A stretch of 64,000 nucleotides of DNA from Shewanella morhuae (GCF_900156405.1 NZ_FTNN01000014.1:42352-106351); one strand, 5' to 3'; counted from the first letter of the stretch, positions 20,573 to 29,998 are shown. Numbers and translations are program-made. The notes: a model not told the origin generated them from the letters alone.

Positions 20573-20588
20573 TTGGCCTAGCGCTTGC
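20573..20588 (+). promoter_or_regulatory. Sigma-54 (-24/-12) promoter of the ccoG-like gene
   Basis: TTGGCCTAGCGCTTGC has the invariant GG (20575-20576) and GC (20587-20588) separated by exactly 10 bases, the defining sigma-54 geometry. Transcription would start near 20600, about 30 bases before the ATG at 20629. Confidence 0.75.
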
Positions 20589-20628
20589 TATAGGGAGGCA
20601 GATCTTATTTAAGCCGTTAGGACCCTTT

Positions 20629-22101
20629 ATGCCAAAGTGCGAAGTTACCCCAAATTCTCCAAATGTGAATAAGTGTGTGGGTGCGAAGCCGCCCGCTGTA
20701 GAACTGCACATCCCGATTAAAAATCTCTCTAGCCACAGCTTGCTGACAACAAGTACACCATCTGGCAACATACATTTTCGAGAGCAGAAAGGCTATTTTC
20801 AACGCCTGCGTACCATGATGAATAGCTTGCTGATCGTGCTATTTTTCACTCTGCCATTTATCTCTATCGATGGCCGCCAAGCGATACTGTTAGATGTCAG
20901 CCAACAACAGTTTTTCTTTTTTGGTATCACACTGTGGCCACAGGATTTTACGCTACTGGCGTGGATTTTTATCGCCGCCGCTTTTAGCCTCTTTTTTATC
21001 ACTGTATTTTGGGGCCGTGTTTGGTGTGGTTACCTCTGCCCGCAAACAGCATGGACTTTTATGTACGTGTGGATCGAAACGCGCATTGAAGGCAGCAGTA
21101 ACAAACGTAAGCAACTCGACAAAGCGCCGTGGTCTGCCAGTAAAATAGCGAAAAGAACAACAAAACACCTTCTTTGGGGGCTCACAGCTCTGCTTACTGG
21201 CTGTGCCTTTATTAGTTATTTTATTCCTGCCCGTGAACTCTATGTGGATATATTTACAAGTAACGCCAGCTTTTGGGTGACTTGCTGGGTATGGTTTTTC
21301 GCCGTTTGTACCTATCTCAATGCGGGCTGGATGCGTGAGCAAATGTGCTTACATTGCTGCCCTTATTCTCGCTTTCAAGCAGTCATGTTCGATGCGAACA
21401 CCAAAACAGTGACCTACGATGCACAGCGCGGTGAATCGCGTGGCCCTCGTAAACGTAAGCAACAAACAAGCCTAAATGAGCCTACTTTGGGTGACTGTGT
21501 TGACTGTAATTTATGTGTTGAAGTATGCCCAACAGGCATAGATATTCGCAACGGTTTACAATATGAATGCATCAACTGCGGCGCCTGTGTTGATGCTTGC
21601 AATGAAACAATGCTCAAATTCGATTATAAACAAAATCTTATCGGTTATATGAGTGAAAATGACATAAAAGGAGTGCGTTACACTTATTGGCGCTCACCGC
21701 GTTTCTTAGGTTATGGGATTGCGGTCATCATCATGTTAATTGTCATCGGCTTAGATTTACATGGCCGTAGCGAAATCCAGCTAAATGTTATTCGCGATCG
21801 ACAAAGTCTGTACCGCGAAACGGCAGACAATAAGATTGAAAATACTTATCAGCTTAAGATCCGCAACAAAACCCAAGAGACTAAACAATATCAACTCGCC
21901 GTTGATAGTGAAATGCCCTTTAGCCTTATTGCCAATCCAATTATTACCCTAGCCGCTGGTGAACAACTCGACTACCCAGTCACTGTGTTAGCCGATAGAG
22001 ATAACCTCGCCTCGGGGCGTAAAATAATTCAATTCTCAGTGACTGATATTAAACAACCCGATCAGCAAGTCAGTCAAAAAACAGGATTTTTTAGCCCTTA
22101 A
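20629..22101 (+). CDS. ccoG: CcoG/RdxA/FixG-like membrane iron-sulfur protein
   Basis: CcoG-type proteins are inner-membrane 4Fe-4S proteins needed for copper handling during assembly of cbb3 cytochrome oxidase. The product has 490 residues. A hydrophilic N-terminus of about 65 residues precedes several membrane segments, and WCGYLCPQTAW lies in the N-terminal half. A double ferredoxin cluster follows (CVDCNLCVEVCPTG and CINCGACVDACNE), with a last membrane helix and a C-terminal Ig-like domain. AGGA lies 6 bases before the ATG. The ccoNOPQ genes are not adjacent, and this gene has a sigma-54 promoter with its own activator next door. It may therefore be a specialised paralogue used under a specific stress. 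Confidence 0.9.
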   Translation: MPKCEVTPNSPNVNKCVGAKPPAVELHIPIKNLSSHSLLTTSTPSGNIHFREQKGYFQRLRTMMNSLLIVLFFTLPFISIDGRQAILLDVSQQQFFFFGITLWPQDFTLLAWIFIAAAFSLFFITVFWGRVWCGYLCPQTAWTFMYVWIETRIEGSSNKRKQLDKAPWSASKIAKRTTKHLLWGLTALLTGCAFISYFIPARELYVDIFTSNASFWVTCWVWFFAVCTYLNAGWMREQMCLHCCPYSRFQAVMFDANTKTVTYDAQRGESRGPRKRKQQTSLNEPTLGDCVDCNLCVEVCPTGIDIRNGLQYECINCGACVDACNETMLKFDYKQNLIGYMSENDIKGVRYTYWRSPRFLGYGIAVIIMLIVIGLDLHGRSEIQLNVIRDRQSLYRETADNKIENTYQLKIRNKTQETKQYQLAVDSEMPFSLIANPIITLAAGEQLDYPVTVLADRDNLASGRKIIQFSVTDIKQPDQQVSQKTGFFSP

Positions 22102-22132
22102 AACTTAACCTTTAATGAATAGTATTAACCGT

Positions 22133-22171
22133 TAAATCAGCACTGAAGGAACCAACTTAAGTGCTGATTTA
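22133..22171. terminator. Hairpin after the ccoG-like gene
   Basis: TAAATCAGCACT and AGTGCTGATTTA form a perfect 12-bp stem around a 15-base loop, 31 bases after the stop codon. It lacks a T-run beyond the stem, so it may be a weak terminator or a 3'-stabilising structure. Confidence 0.55.
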
Positions 22172-22546
22172 TGCCATCCATTTAACATCACTACCGATAA
22201 ACTCACCACGCCATCGATAGTCAAACCATGATATTGATTATCCACGCTATCTTTTGATACCGTTGCAATAAAAAATTAACTAAAACTTAACTCATTGTCG
22301 TACAGAAATTCACTCAAGCCAATATTAAAGCACAGCTAAAACACAATCAAAAAGTTCAAACTTAAGCTACAGTTAAGCCCTAGGCTTTAGAGTAAAAATA
22401 CTTTTTTTACATAAAGATAGCATTATTGGCATCACGATTGTTTCGCGATAAGCATTGACCTTAAGTACAGACAACCTCTAATCTAAACACCTGTTTAACC
22501 CCAAAATAATAACAACTAATAAACATCATCTTTGAGGTAGTTCAGC
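22172..22546. other. A/T-rich intergenic region before the acyl-CoA synthetase gene
   Basis: This stretch of about 375 bases contains no open frame of note. It has several TTAA-rich and AAACTTAA-like short repeats and probably holds the promoter of the downstream gene. A GTTCAAAC half-site at about 22351 recalls PsrA-type fatty-acid operators, but I see no matching second half. A TTGGCA at about 22427 lacks the -12 GC and is not a sigma-54 promoter. Confidence 0.4.
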
Positions 22547-24148
22547 ATGGCATACGATCAAGATTCCCAACTTAAACTAAACTACAGCTCACTTGTCGAT
22601 TTGATCGAGAAAACCAGTCTGCGTTACGGCGATAAGCCTGCCTATGTTTGCCTTGGTAAAACCAGCAGTTTTAATGAGATAGAGCGCGATTCTCGCTACT
22701 TTGCCGCCTACTTACAAAATGAAACAGCACTCAAACCCGGCGATCGCATTGCGATTCAATTACCTAACATTACCCAGTTTGTCATTGCAGCCTACGGTGC
22801 AATCAGGGCGGGGTTGATTCTGGTTAACACCAATCCCCTATATACCGAACGCGAGTTAATTCATCAGTTTAATGATTCTGGCGCTAAGGCGTTGGTAGTG
22901 CTGTCTGACTTATTACCAACCTTAGCCAAAGTTATCGACAGCACCCAAATAGAACTGGTCATTTCCACCCATCCATTAGATTTAATTGCCCCACAGGTAC
23001 AGCCAAAAACAAGGCTTAAAAATATCGAGTTTTGCCAAATACTTAAACAAGGTGCTGAACTTAGTTTTACGCGCATAGCCCCTACATTGGCGACTCTCAG
23101 TGCATTGCAATACACCGGTGGCACCACTGGATTATCTAAGGGTGCCATGTTGACCCACGGTAATATGCTTGCCAATGCCGCGCAGGTAAAATCCCGCATT
23201 GGCAGCGTCATCACCGAAGGAGAAGATATCTTCGTTGCACCACTACCGATTTATCATATTTACGCGTTTATGGTGAACTTAGTCTTGTATTTCGAATGTG
23301 GTGGTTGCTCGGTACTTATCCCTAATCCTCGGGATATTAGTGGCTTAATTAAGACGTTAGCTAAATATCCTTTTACGGGTTTTGCGGGACTTAACACTTT
23401 GTTTGTCGCCCTATGCCATCAACCCGAATTTACCGCGCTGAATTTTAGCCATTTGAAAATCACTATATCAGGCGGCACTGCGCTCACTGCAGCTGCAGCA
23501 AATATTTGGCAAAAGACCACAGGTAACATGATTAGCGAAGGGTATGGATTATCTGAGACCTCACCAGTTGTTTCACTTAATGCGCCTGGTTATCAAAAGC
23601 TTGGCACTATTGGTAAACCCGTAATTGGCACTGAGGTTAAACTGTTAGATGAAAATAACCTTGAAGCCCCCCTCGGCATCGCCGGAGAATTAACCGTGTG
23701 CGGTCCACAGGTAATGCAAGGTTATTGGAACAATCCACAAGAAACGACGAATGCTATGACAGCAGATGGCTTCTTCAAAACCGGTGACATCGCTATTGCC
23801 ACCGAAGAAGGGTTTCATCAGATTATTGATCGCAAAAAAGACATGATCATTGTCTCTGGTTTTAACGTTTACCCTAACGAAGTAGAAAACGTATTAGCCA
23901 GCCACCCCAATGTGATCGAATGCGCGGTCGTCGGGATAAAAGACGAGCATTCGGGGGAAGCGGTCAAAGCCTTTATCGTACTCAAAGATAATGGTGTTGA
24001 CCAAGAGCAACAGAAAAGTGACATCCTACTCTATTGCCGCAAACAATTAACCGCCTATAAGCTACCTAAAGTGATTGAATTTAAGAGTCAATTACCTAAA
24101 AGCACCGTCGGTAAAATTTTGCGCCGCGAGCTTAAAGACCACGTATGA
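22547..24148 (+). CDS. AMP-forming acyl-CoA synthetase (FadD-like)
   Basis: The product has 533 residues and belongs to the adenylate-forming superfamily. The ATP-binding motif YTGGTTGLSKGAMLTHGN is near residue 190, GYGLSETSP near 330, TGDIA near 408 and DRKKDMIIVSGFNVYP near 428. The catalytic lysine lies at the C-terminus in PKSTVGKILRREL. It would activate medium- or long-chain fatty acids to acyl-CoA for beta-oxidation or lipid synthesis. It looks like the FadD group, but several paralogues occur in such genomes, so I give no symbol. GAGGTAG lies before the ATG. It stands alone, convergent with an ABC exporter. Confidence 0.9.
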   Translation: MAYDQDSQLKLNYSSLVDLIEKTSLRYGDKPAYVCLGKTSSFNEIERDSRYFAAYLQNETALKPGDRIAIQLPNITQFVIAAYGAIRAGLILVNTNPLYTERELIHQFNDSGAKALVVLSDLLPTLAKVIDSTQIELVISTHPLDLIAPQVQPKTRLKNIEFCQILKQGAELSFTRIAPTLATLSALQYTGGTTGLSKGAMLTHGNMLANAAQVKSRIGSVITEGEDIFVAPLPIYHIYAFMVNLVLYFECGGCSVLIPNPRDISGLIKTLAKYPFTGFAGLNTLFVALCHQPEFTALNFSHLKITISGGTALTAAAANIWQKTTGNMISEGYGLSETSPVVSLNAPGYQKLGTIGKPVIGTEVKLLDENNLEAPLGIAGELTVCGPQVMQGYWNNPQETTNAMTADGFFKTGDIAIATEEGFHQIIDRKKDMIIVSGFNVYPNEVENVLASHPNVIECAVVGIKDEHSGEAVKAFIVLKDNGVDQEQQKSDILLYCRKQLTAYKLPKVIEFKSQLPKSTVGKILRRELKDHV

Positions 24149-24161
24149 GCCTTAGCTATTC

Positions 24162-24192
24162 CCAGTGAATGAAACATGTCACTGGATTTTAC
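24162..24192 (+). terminator. Terminator-like hairpin after the acyl-CoA synthetase gene
   Basis: CCAGTGA and TCACTGG pair around a 10-base loop and are followed by ATTTTA. The element lies in the 46-base gap between two convergent genes. Confidence 0.55.
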
Positions 24193-24194
24193 CC

Positions 24195-26126
24195 TTAGGC
24201 AAAACTGGCATTAGCCTCTTCGGTTAACAATTGCAAACTGGCAAACTCACGATATAAATCATTCGATTGCATAAGTTCTTGGTGACGACCACAGGCAATT
24301 ATTTCCCCTTTATCAAATACAAAAATTCTGTCTGCATTAATAACCGTTGATAGGCGGTGGGCGATAATCAAGGTGGTTTTACCCGCCATTAAAATATCTA
24401 ACGCTTGCTTCACTTTTTGTTCACTCACCGCATCTAAAGCGCTGGTTGCCTCGTCGAGCAATAATATCGGTCTATCCGCTAAAATCGCCCGTGCAATGGC
24501 GATACGTTGTTTTTGTCCGCCAGAAAGCCGTACACCACGTTCACCTAAATAGGTTTGATAACCGTCACTAAATTCACTAATGAACTCGTGGGCACGTGCC
24601 GCAATACAAGCATCAATCACTTCTTGCTCACTTGCATCGACTCGTCCATAACGCACATTTTCAAGCACACTGGTGGCAAAAATTACCGAATCCTGCGGCA
24701 CTAAGGCAAATTGGGCGCGTAAATCTTGGGGCGTTAGATCGGCAATATCAATTCCATCTAATCGAATACGCCCGTTAGACGGCACATAAAAACGCTGTAA
24801 CAGCTGGAATAATGTACTTTTACCCGCACCACTAGGGCCAACTAACGCAACCCGCTCGCCCGCAGCAATGATCATATTGAGCTGTTTTAAGACTGAGGTA
24901 TCGTGTTCTGGGTAGGAAAAGCTGAGGCATTCTATCGCGAGCTCACCACGAATATTTATTGGTAATGTCACAGGATTTGCGGCGACAGGGATATCGACTT
25001 GCGTTTCAGCCAGCTCAATTAACCGCTCGGCGGCGCCCGAGGCTCGCTGAATATCGCCGATAACCTCACTGATGGTGGCTACTGCGCCTGCGACCATAAC
25101 TGCATAAAACATAAACGCAGACAATTCGCCGCCAGTCATCTTGCCAACCATCACATCTTGCGCCCCCACCCAAGTCACCAGCACGATGGCTGCAATACTT
25201 AAAAACATGACTGATGAAATCAACAAAGCGCGATATCGGATCCGCCCACTGGCTGCCGTCATGACGTCTTCGACGCGGGAGTTAAATAAGCTGCGGTCTT
25301 TATCCTCATGGCCATAGGCTTGTACTGTATGGATCTCGTGCAGCGTTTCATCCACATAAGCACCAAGATCGGCAACTCTATCTTGGCTTTCACGTGCCAG
25401 TACGCGCACTTTACGACCGAAAAATAATACAGGCCCTAATACTAAAGGCACTGCTAATAACACCAATAATGTCATCTTTACACTGGTAATCCCCATCATG
25501 ACCAAACCACCAAGCACAGTAACACTAGAGCGCAAGGCCATAGAAAGGCTTGACCCCACTACGGTTTGTAGCAAGGTTGAGTCGGCGGTAAAACGAGAGA
25601 TCACTTCACCCGTTCGCACCTTGGCATAAAATGCAGGCGATAGTTTAAGTAATTGGTTATAAACAGTAAGGCGGATATCAGCACTGACGCGCTCACCTAG
25701 CCAAGTCATCAAATAAAAACGGCAAAACACAGCAGCACCACTCAGCGCGGTGATCCCCAGCACGAGTAATATGATCTCATTAAGCCTTTGCGCGTTATCA
25801 CGCACAAAGCCTTCATCGACCATCAGCCGCACACCTTGACCAAGGGACAACCAAGCAAGTGAACCTATTATGAGAAAAATAATCGAGGCGACGACTTTCA
25901 TTTTGTAAGGCTTGAGAAACCCCGCAATCCAAGGTAGCACTGACCTTTGTCTGTTAAAGATGTCAGCTTTACTCTTTGCCGTTACATTTGACGTAATGTT
26001 AGCAGTGACGTTATCTGTAATATTATTTGTAACATTAGCCGCTTGATGAGCGCATTCCTGCGAGCGGTTCAATGGATCGGCAACAGATTGAATCGGTTCA
26101 GGCGGCTGAGATGTTGGCTCGTTCAC
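24195..26126 (-). CDS. MsbA-like ABC exporter, fused membrane and ATPase domains
   Basis: This is a half-transporter that would work as a homodimer in the inner membrane. After an unusual hydrophilic N-terminus come six membrane helices (about residues 70-350). The nucleotide-binding domain follows, with Walker A GPSGAGKST, signature LSGGQKQRIAIARAIL, Walker B ILLLDEATSALD and the switch region IIAHRLSTV. I chose GTG 26126 as start: AAGGA lies 8 bases upstream, whereas the longer TTG start has none. The product then has 643 residues. Family members export lipids, drugs or peptides and the substrate is not evident here. Residues about 30-49 are a fourfold-periodic Asn/Thr repeat described separately. 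Confidence 0.88.
   Translation of the reverse strand: MNEPTSQPPEPIQSVADPLNRSQECAHQAANVTNNITDNVTANITSNVTAKSKADIFNRQRSVLPWIAGFLKPYKMKVVASIIFLIIGSLAWLSLGQGVRLMVDEGFVRDNAQRLNEIILLVLGITALSGAAVFCRFYLMTWLGERVSADIRLTVYNQLLKLSPAFYAKVRTGEVISRFTADSTLLQTVVGSSLSMALRSSVTVLGGLVMMGITSVKMTLLVLLAVPLVLGPVLFFGRKVRVLARESQDRVADLGAYVDETLHEIHTVQAYGHEDKDRSLFNSRVEDVMTAASGRIRYRALLISSVMFLSIAAIVLVTWVGAQDVMVGKMTGGELSAFMFYAVMVAGAVATISEVIGDIQRASGAAERLIELAETQVDIPVAANPVTLPINIRGELAIECLSFSYPEHDTSVLKQLNMIIAAGERVALVGPSGAGKSTLFQLLQRFYVPSNGRIRLDGIDIADLTPQDLRAQFALVPQDSVIFATSVLENVRYGRVDASEQEVIDACIAARAHEFISEFSDGYQTYLGERGVRLSGGQKQRIAIARAILADRPILLLDEATSALDAVSEQKVKQALDILMAGKTTLIIAHRLSTVINADRIFVFDKGEIIACGRHQELMQSNDLYREFASLQLLTEEANASFA
25981..26040. 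repeat. Five 12-bp imperfect tandem repeats inside the ABC exporter gene
   Basis: Exactly 60 bases divide into five 12-base units, each resembling GTAACGTTAGCA on the plus strand. On the coding strand they give the four-residue periodic pattern N-[IV]-T-x in the hydrophilic N-terminus of the exporter. The period is a multiple of three, so copy number can change without breaking the frame. Confidence 0.8.
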
Positions 26127-26269
26127 TCTTGATATCCTTAAGGTAGAATTGCAGGTCAAGCATTACATCGGCATGAATAAAAGTGCCTGCTGCGCGATAT
26201 TATATAAGGCATATAAAAGAGATGCTGGCAGTGAATGCTAAATTCAAGCGCTTACAGAATATTATAACT

Positions 26270-26308
26270 AAATAATAAAAGCCAAACCCGCATCAAGTGC
26301 GGGTTTGG
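26270..26308 (-). terminator. Intrinsic terminator of the receptor-hutX-hutZ operon
   Basis: On the minus strand CCAAACCCGCA and TGCGGGTTTGG form an 11-bp GC-rich stem with a five-base loop, followed by CTTTTATTATTT. It lies 34 bases after the hutZ stop codon. Confidence 0.9.
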
Positions 26309-26342
26309 TTAGATATACTCATTAAAGTAGTGACATTGAACG

Positions 26343-26900
26343 TTAAGCAGACTGTGTGTTTTCAGTCAGCTGGGCTGAACCATGGTGCCCATCGCGCTTC
26401 CAACCCACATCTAATAACTCTACACCACTAAGAACAAAAGCTTGGCCGAAACCTTTTACATATAATCCCTGATGGGGCGCGAGTTTGTATAAGTTAAAAT
26501 CGGTTAATGCGGCAAGATTCTCAGACATTTCACCAAACCGCGCTGACAATACGCCAACCCCTTTGCTAAAGGCTGGACTGCCACGGGGAACCACTTCGGC
26601 AATCGCATCAAAGGTTAAACGTTTGCGGGCAAAAACTGATTTAGCCACAGTTTCATCTTCAACCAACATGACCGAGACTTTAGCCGAGTGCTTAAGGTTA
26701 TGCCCATGACGAGCTAAATCACTGACCAAGATGTAAAAACCATCATCGGCCAGCGCAAAAGGTGCGTAGCTCGCATTTGGCTGTCCATCAATACCAAGCG
26801 TGGCCAGCTGCAAGCTTTTATGTTGTTGTTTAAAAGCTTCTATTTCAGGTAACAGCTTGTCTCTTAAACGCTTTTCTTGTTCGGTTATTTCAGGCTTCAT
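26343..26900 (-). CDS. hutZ: Heme utilization protein HutZ (HugZ family)
   Basis: HutZ/HugZ proteins have a split-barrel flavin-reductase-like fold, bind heme in the cytoplasm and release iron from it. The product has 185 residues with the conserved segments LQLATLGIDGQPNASYAPF near residue 30 and LVSDLARHGHNL near 58. The C-terminal tail contains GWKRDGHHG, whose histidines lie where HugZ-type proteins bind heme iron. It is the last gene of the minus-strand heme operon, 49 bases after hutX, and AAGGAA precedes the ATG. Confidence 0.92.
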   Translation of the reverse strand: MKPEITEQEKRLRDKLLPEIEAFKQQHKSLQLATLGIDGQPNASYAPFALADDGFYILVSDLARHGHNLKHSAKVSVMLVEDETVAKSVFARKRLTFDAIAEVVPRGSPAFSKGVGVLSARFGEMSENLAALTDFNLYKLAPHQGLYVKGFGQAFVLSGVELLDVGWKRDGHHGSAQLTENTQSA

Positions 26901-26949
26901 GAGTTATGTTCCTTAAATATAATAATTTAATTCAGCGGCTTGATTGTGA

Positions 26950-27504
26950 TTATGTAAAGGCCGTTGCCAGCGCTTTAAATTGGCGAACTTGCTCAGGAAA
27001 TAACGCCCTTTGTTTATCGCGGCCTAAATACACTTTAAATACCACTTCGCCAGCACTGCCAAAAAAGTTAATCGAGTGGCTTTCACTGCCTCGAAATGGT
27101 CGACTGATTAATGCAATGGCACGCATGGTATCGACGTTAAGGTGCCCGTGTAAACCGTCGCCCTTGCAGTAAAGGTTGTAATAACCGTGGGCATATTTCC
27201 CCTGCGGAAAGTCACCTTTAAATTCAAACACACTGCCTGAAAGCATCACAATCGTAGTTAATTTGCCCCACTTGGGTAAGGCTTGTAATAATTCATCTAA
27301 CTGAGCTAGAGGCACAAATATCACTTGTTCCGGCGGCAATGCAGCAACCACATCAAGCTCGGCAATACCGAGTTCACTGGCGAGTTGCGCCGGCATTACA
27401 TCGGCTTGTTGCTCAAATCGTTGACGTAATTGCGCCTGTTGCTCAATTTGCTGAGCGGTTAAGTCTGACGCAACATCAAGCTCGGTATCGAGTGTCATCT
27501 TCAT
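26950..27504 (-). CDS. hutX: Cytosolic heme carrier protein HutX
   Basis: HutX (ChuX/HuvX type) binds heme in the cytoplasm and hands it to HutZ. I start at ATG 27504 (MKMTLDTELD), because GGAG lies 7 bases before it; 41 open codons upstream have no binding site and overlap the intergenic stretch after the receptor gene. The product has 184 residues, with a helical N-terminal part and then the beta-rich domain containing VFEFKGDFPQGKYAHGYYNL and LHGHLNVDTMRAIALISRPF. It lies 131 bases after the receptor gene on the same strand and belongs to the same Fur-controlled unit. Confidence 0.92.
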   Translation of the reverse strand: MKMTLDTELDVASDLTAQQIEQQAQLRQRFEQQADVMPAQLASELGIAELDVVAALPPEQVIFVPLAQLDELLQALPKWGKLTTIVMLSGSVFEFKGDFPQGKYAHGYYNLYCKGDGLHGHLNVDTMRAIALISRPFRGSESHSINFFGSAGEVVFKVYLGRDKQRALFPEQVRQFKALATAFT

Positions 27505-27635
27505 TAATGTTCTCCAAATAGAGTGGCTACTAAGTGGTCGCAGATAAAAGACTTGCGCACCGATATAAATGTATTGGCCGCGTTGATGGGTTTTAACGCC
27601 ATCAACACGAAGATCAAGCCTCTTCAATGTGCTAC

Positions 27636-29741
27636 TTAGAACATATAGCGCGCCGATAACTTCATGTTACGGCCCGGTTGTTGTAATGTTTGCCACGCTT
27701 GTAAGTACTGTTCATCACCGATATTTTCAATGGCGAAATCGACTCTAACGCCAGCCATAGCGCCCATAGTGGGCTCCCATGCGACATACACATCCCATAG
27801 AGTATAATCATCGTATTTTGCCACTTTAAAACCATCAGGCGTATTCGATTGACTCGCTACATACGTGACCCGCGTGCCGAGTTTCATGTCGCCATCCATA
27901 ATGCCTTGGGATAAATCGACATTGAATTTATTGGCGGGTATCCCCTCAATATCATCATCGCTTTTGCGATCTTCACCGTGTGTTTGACCATAATTCATCG
28001 CCAAATGAGTTTGACCAATACGATAACGTCCGCTAATTTCAAAACCAGTTAAGCGCGCATCTTCAACATTACTCCACGAGGTCGTTTGCTCGAACCCAGG
28101 AATGCCGCGCCAAGGGTTAGATACCTGCTGCACGATAAAATCATCCACATCGTTACGGAAGATATTAAAGGTTAACGCCAGCTCATCATCGCCCGCTAAC
28201 TCACTGAAACGTAAGTCTGCTTTAATTTCTTTATTACGCGCAGTTTCAGACTTTAAATCAGGATTAGTCGCAAACGTATTACATAAACCTTGGGGTAAAA
28301 ATCCAGGAATAGGCGGAATGCAATAGTGGGTACCACTAGAAAACATCTCTTCTACCGTAGGCGCGCGAAAGGCTTGATCGTAACGGGCACTTAAGGTTAA
28401 CCAAGATTGAGTTTGCCAAATTAAACCCAGCGAAGGTGATAACTCATTGTCATCGGATGAGAGATTAAGGTTATTACTGTCATTTTTATAGCGATCATAA
28501 CGCAGACCGGCATCGAGATTTAATGTCTCAGTCAGCTCAATATCTGCGCGCGTAAAAGCACCCAACACTGTGGTTTCACCATCAATATCCCCCGGACGTT
28601 GGCCCACTTGCCCAGAATCATCACGCTGCGTTTCTATGGTATCGCGATAGCCGTCAACACCATAAGTCAGTAAAGTGCTGCCCAAGCGCGAACTGTTATT
28701 GAGGTTAATGCCCACAGTGCGATACTCAGTGCTGTCTTGCTGGCCTTTAGTAATGCGGTCTTCATCGTAGTCAGTACTGTTCCAGTACACTTGCATCTTA
28801 GTATCCAGATACGGATTATTAGCAGGATTAAAACTGTAATTTACGGTGATATTTTGATCGTCTGTCTTGCGGCGCACCAAAGGCACTGAGCTACTCACGG
28901 CAGCAGCAGGATTACTTGGCACTAATTCGTTGGTTTTATTCACTCTTGCTGATAATTCCAACCGTGACGCTTCATCGGCCTGCCAACCCAATTTGGCCAA
29001 ACCACTACTGCCGTTAGATGCACTGTTATTTAGGGTTTCGTCATTGCCAGTTTTTATATTATTTGAGTCGGTGTAAGAGCCGTTCAATAACCAATCGATG
29101 CTGTCTTGTTGACCATAAATAGCACCACTGGTTTTAGTGCGCGAGCCATTGGTTTCATAACCTTGTTTGAAATACCCACCAAAAGTCTCATTGGCCGCTA
29201 AAAAATCCTGTGCCGATTTAGTGTTCTGCGCGACAACGCCACCCAAAGCTCCGCTGCCCCATAAGCTACTCGCGGGACCACGTAATACTTCTATAGATTT
29301 CAATAACTCTGGATCCATAAAATAAGATCCTCGGTGGCCAGAGCTAGTGTTTTGCCTTGCACCGTCTATCGTTTGTAATACTCGATCGCCACTTAAACCA
29401 CGGATCTCAACCCCTTGTGATGATGCTCTTGGGCCATTAGTCAGCGTGATGTTCGCTTCGTTTTTAAGGGCATCGGCAACGGACGATGCTTGAGCAACGG
29501 CGAGTTGTTCTTCACCCACCACAGCAACACTGCGACTGGTTTCGGACGCTTTTTCGCTGACTCTTGTTGCGCTCACTAATACTTCATCAAATTCGGTTGT
29601 GATTAGCTTTTTTTGCACATCCTGTTGAATAATAGGCGCTTTGTTTTCTTCAGCCGCAACAGTAAAACTGAGCGCCGTTAAACCAAGGGCCGTACCATTG
29701 AGTGCTATCGCCATGGCGATCACTAACGGCTTTTTCTTCAT
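27636..29741 (-). CDS. TonB-dependent heme/hemoglobin outer-membrane receptor
   Basis: The product has 701 residues. A signal peptide of about 29 residues is followed by a TonB box near residue 53 (EVLVSATR), a plug domain with IRGLSGDRVLQTIDGARQN and a 22-strand barrel ending in LSARYMF. The heme-receptor FRAPTVEEMF motif is followed 32 residues later by NPDLKSE, the FRAP/NPNL signature pair, with a histidine between them (GTHYC), the usual place of the heme ligand. AGGATG precedes the ATG. Downstream genes encode cytoplasmic heme handling and the divergent genes encode TonB-ExbBD and a heme ABC importer. Local names for this receptor include hugA and hutA. Confidence 0.93.
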   Translation of the reverse strand: MKKKPLVIAMAIALNGTALGLTALSFTVAAEENKAPIIQQDVQKKLITTEFDEVLVSATRVSEKASETSRSVAVVGEEQLAVAQASSVADALKNEANITLTNGPRASSQGVEIRGLSGDRVLQTIDGARQNTSSGHRGSYFMDPELLKSIEVLRGPASSLWGSGALGGVVAQNTKSAQDFLAANETFGGYFKQGYETNGSRTKTSGAIYGQQDSIDWLLNGSYTDSNNIKTGNDETLNNSASNGSSGLAKLGWQADEASRLELSARVNKTNELVPSNPAAAVSSSVPLVRRKTDDQNITVNYSFNPANNPYLDTKMQVYWNSTDYDEDRITKGQQDSTEYRTVGINLNNSSRLGSTLLTYGVDGYRDTIETQRDDSGQVGQRPGDIDGETTVLGAFTRADIELTETLNLDAGLRYDRYKNDSNNLNLSSDDNELSPSLGLIWQTQSWLTLSARYDQAFRAPTVEEMFSSGTHYCIPPIPGFLPQGLCNTFATNPDLKSETARNKEIKADLRFSELAGDDELALTFNIFRNDVDDFIVQQVSNPWRGIPGFEQTTSWSNVEDARLTGFEISGRYRIGQTHLAMNYGQTHGEDRKSDDDIEGIPANKFNVDLSQGIMDGDMKLGTRVTYVASQSNTPDGFKVAKYDDYTLWDVYVAWEPTMGAMAGVRVDFAIENIGDEQYLQAWQTLQQPGRNMKLSARYMF

Positions 29742-29916
29742 CTCTTCATCCTCAAGTGATAATCAGCGGTTACTGCGTAATTTAATGCTGAGTTTATAGA
29801 TTGTTATCAAACAAACTCATGGCCAATTAAGTGGCGTAAATTAGCAGCTTAGCTGTTTTTTTAAGCGCTCAGTCGAGCTATTGCAGGCACTCTACCTGAG
29901 ATAATAAAATAGATCA

Positions 29917-29935
29917 AATGCTAATCATTATCATT
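29917..29935. promoter_or_regulatory. Fur box in the divergent heme-locus promoter region
   Basis: AATGCTAATCATTATCATT closely matches the Fur consensus (overlapping NAT repeats around ATCATTATC). It lies in the 257-base gap between the receptor and tonB genes and could repress both directions when iron is plentiful. Confidence 0.85.
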
Positions 29936-29998
29936 TGCGATCTTGTTTATATTGCAGTATCTTAATTAGCGAAATGTTTTTATGGATAAGAGATTGCT

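Noticed and set aside
22345..22360. PsrA-type fatty acid operator before the acyl-CoA synthetase gene
   Set aside because: Only the half-site GTTCAAAC is present without its inverted partner.
22420..22450. Sigma-54-like TTGGCA before the acyl-CoA synthetase gene
   Set aside because: The GC of the -12 element is absent at the required 10-base spacing.
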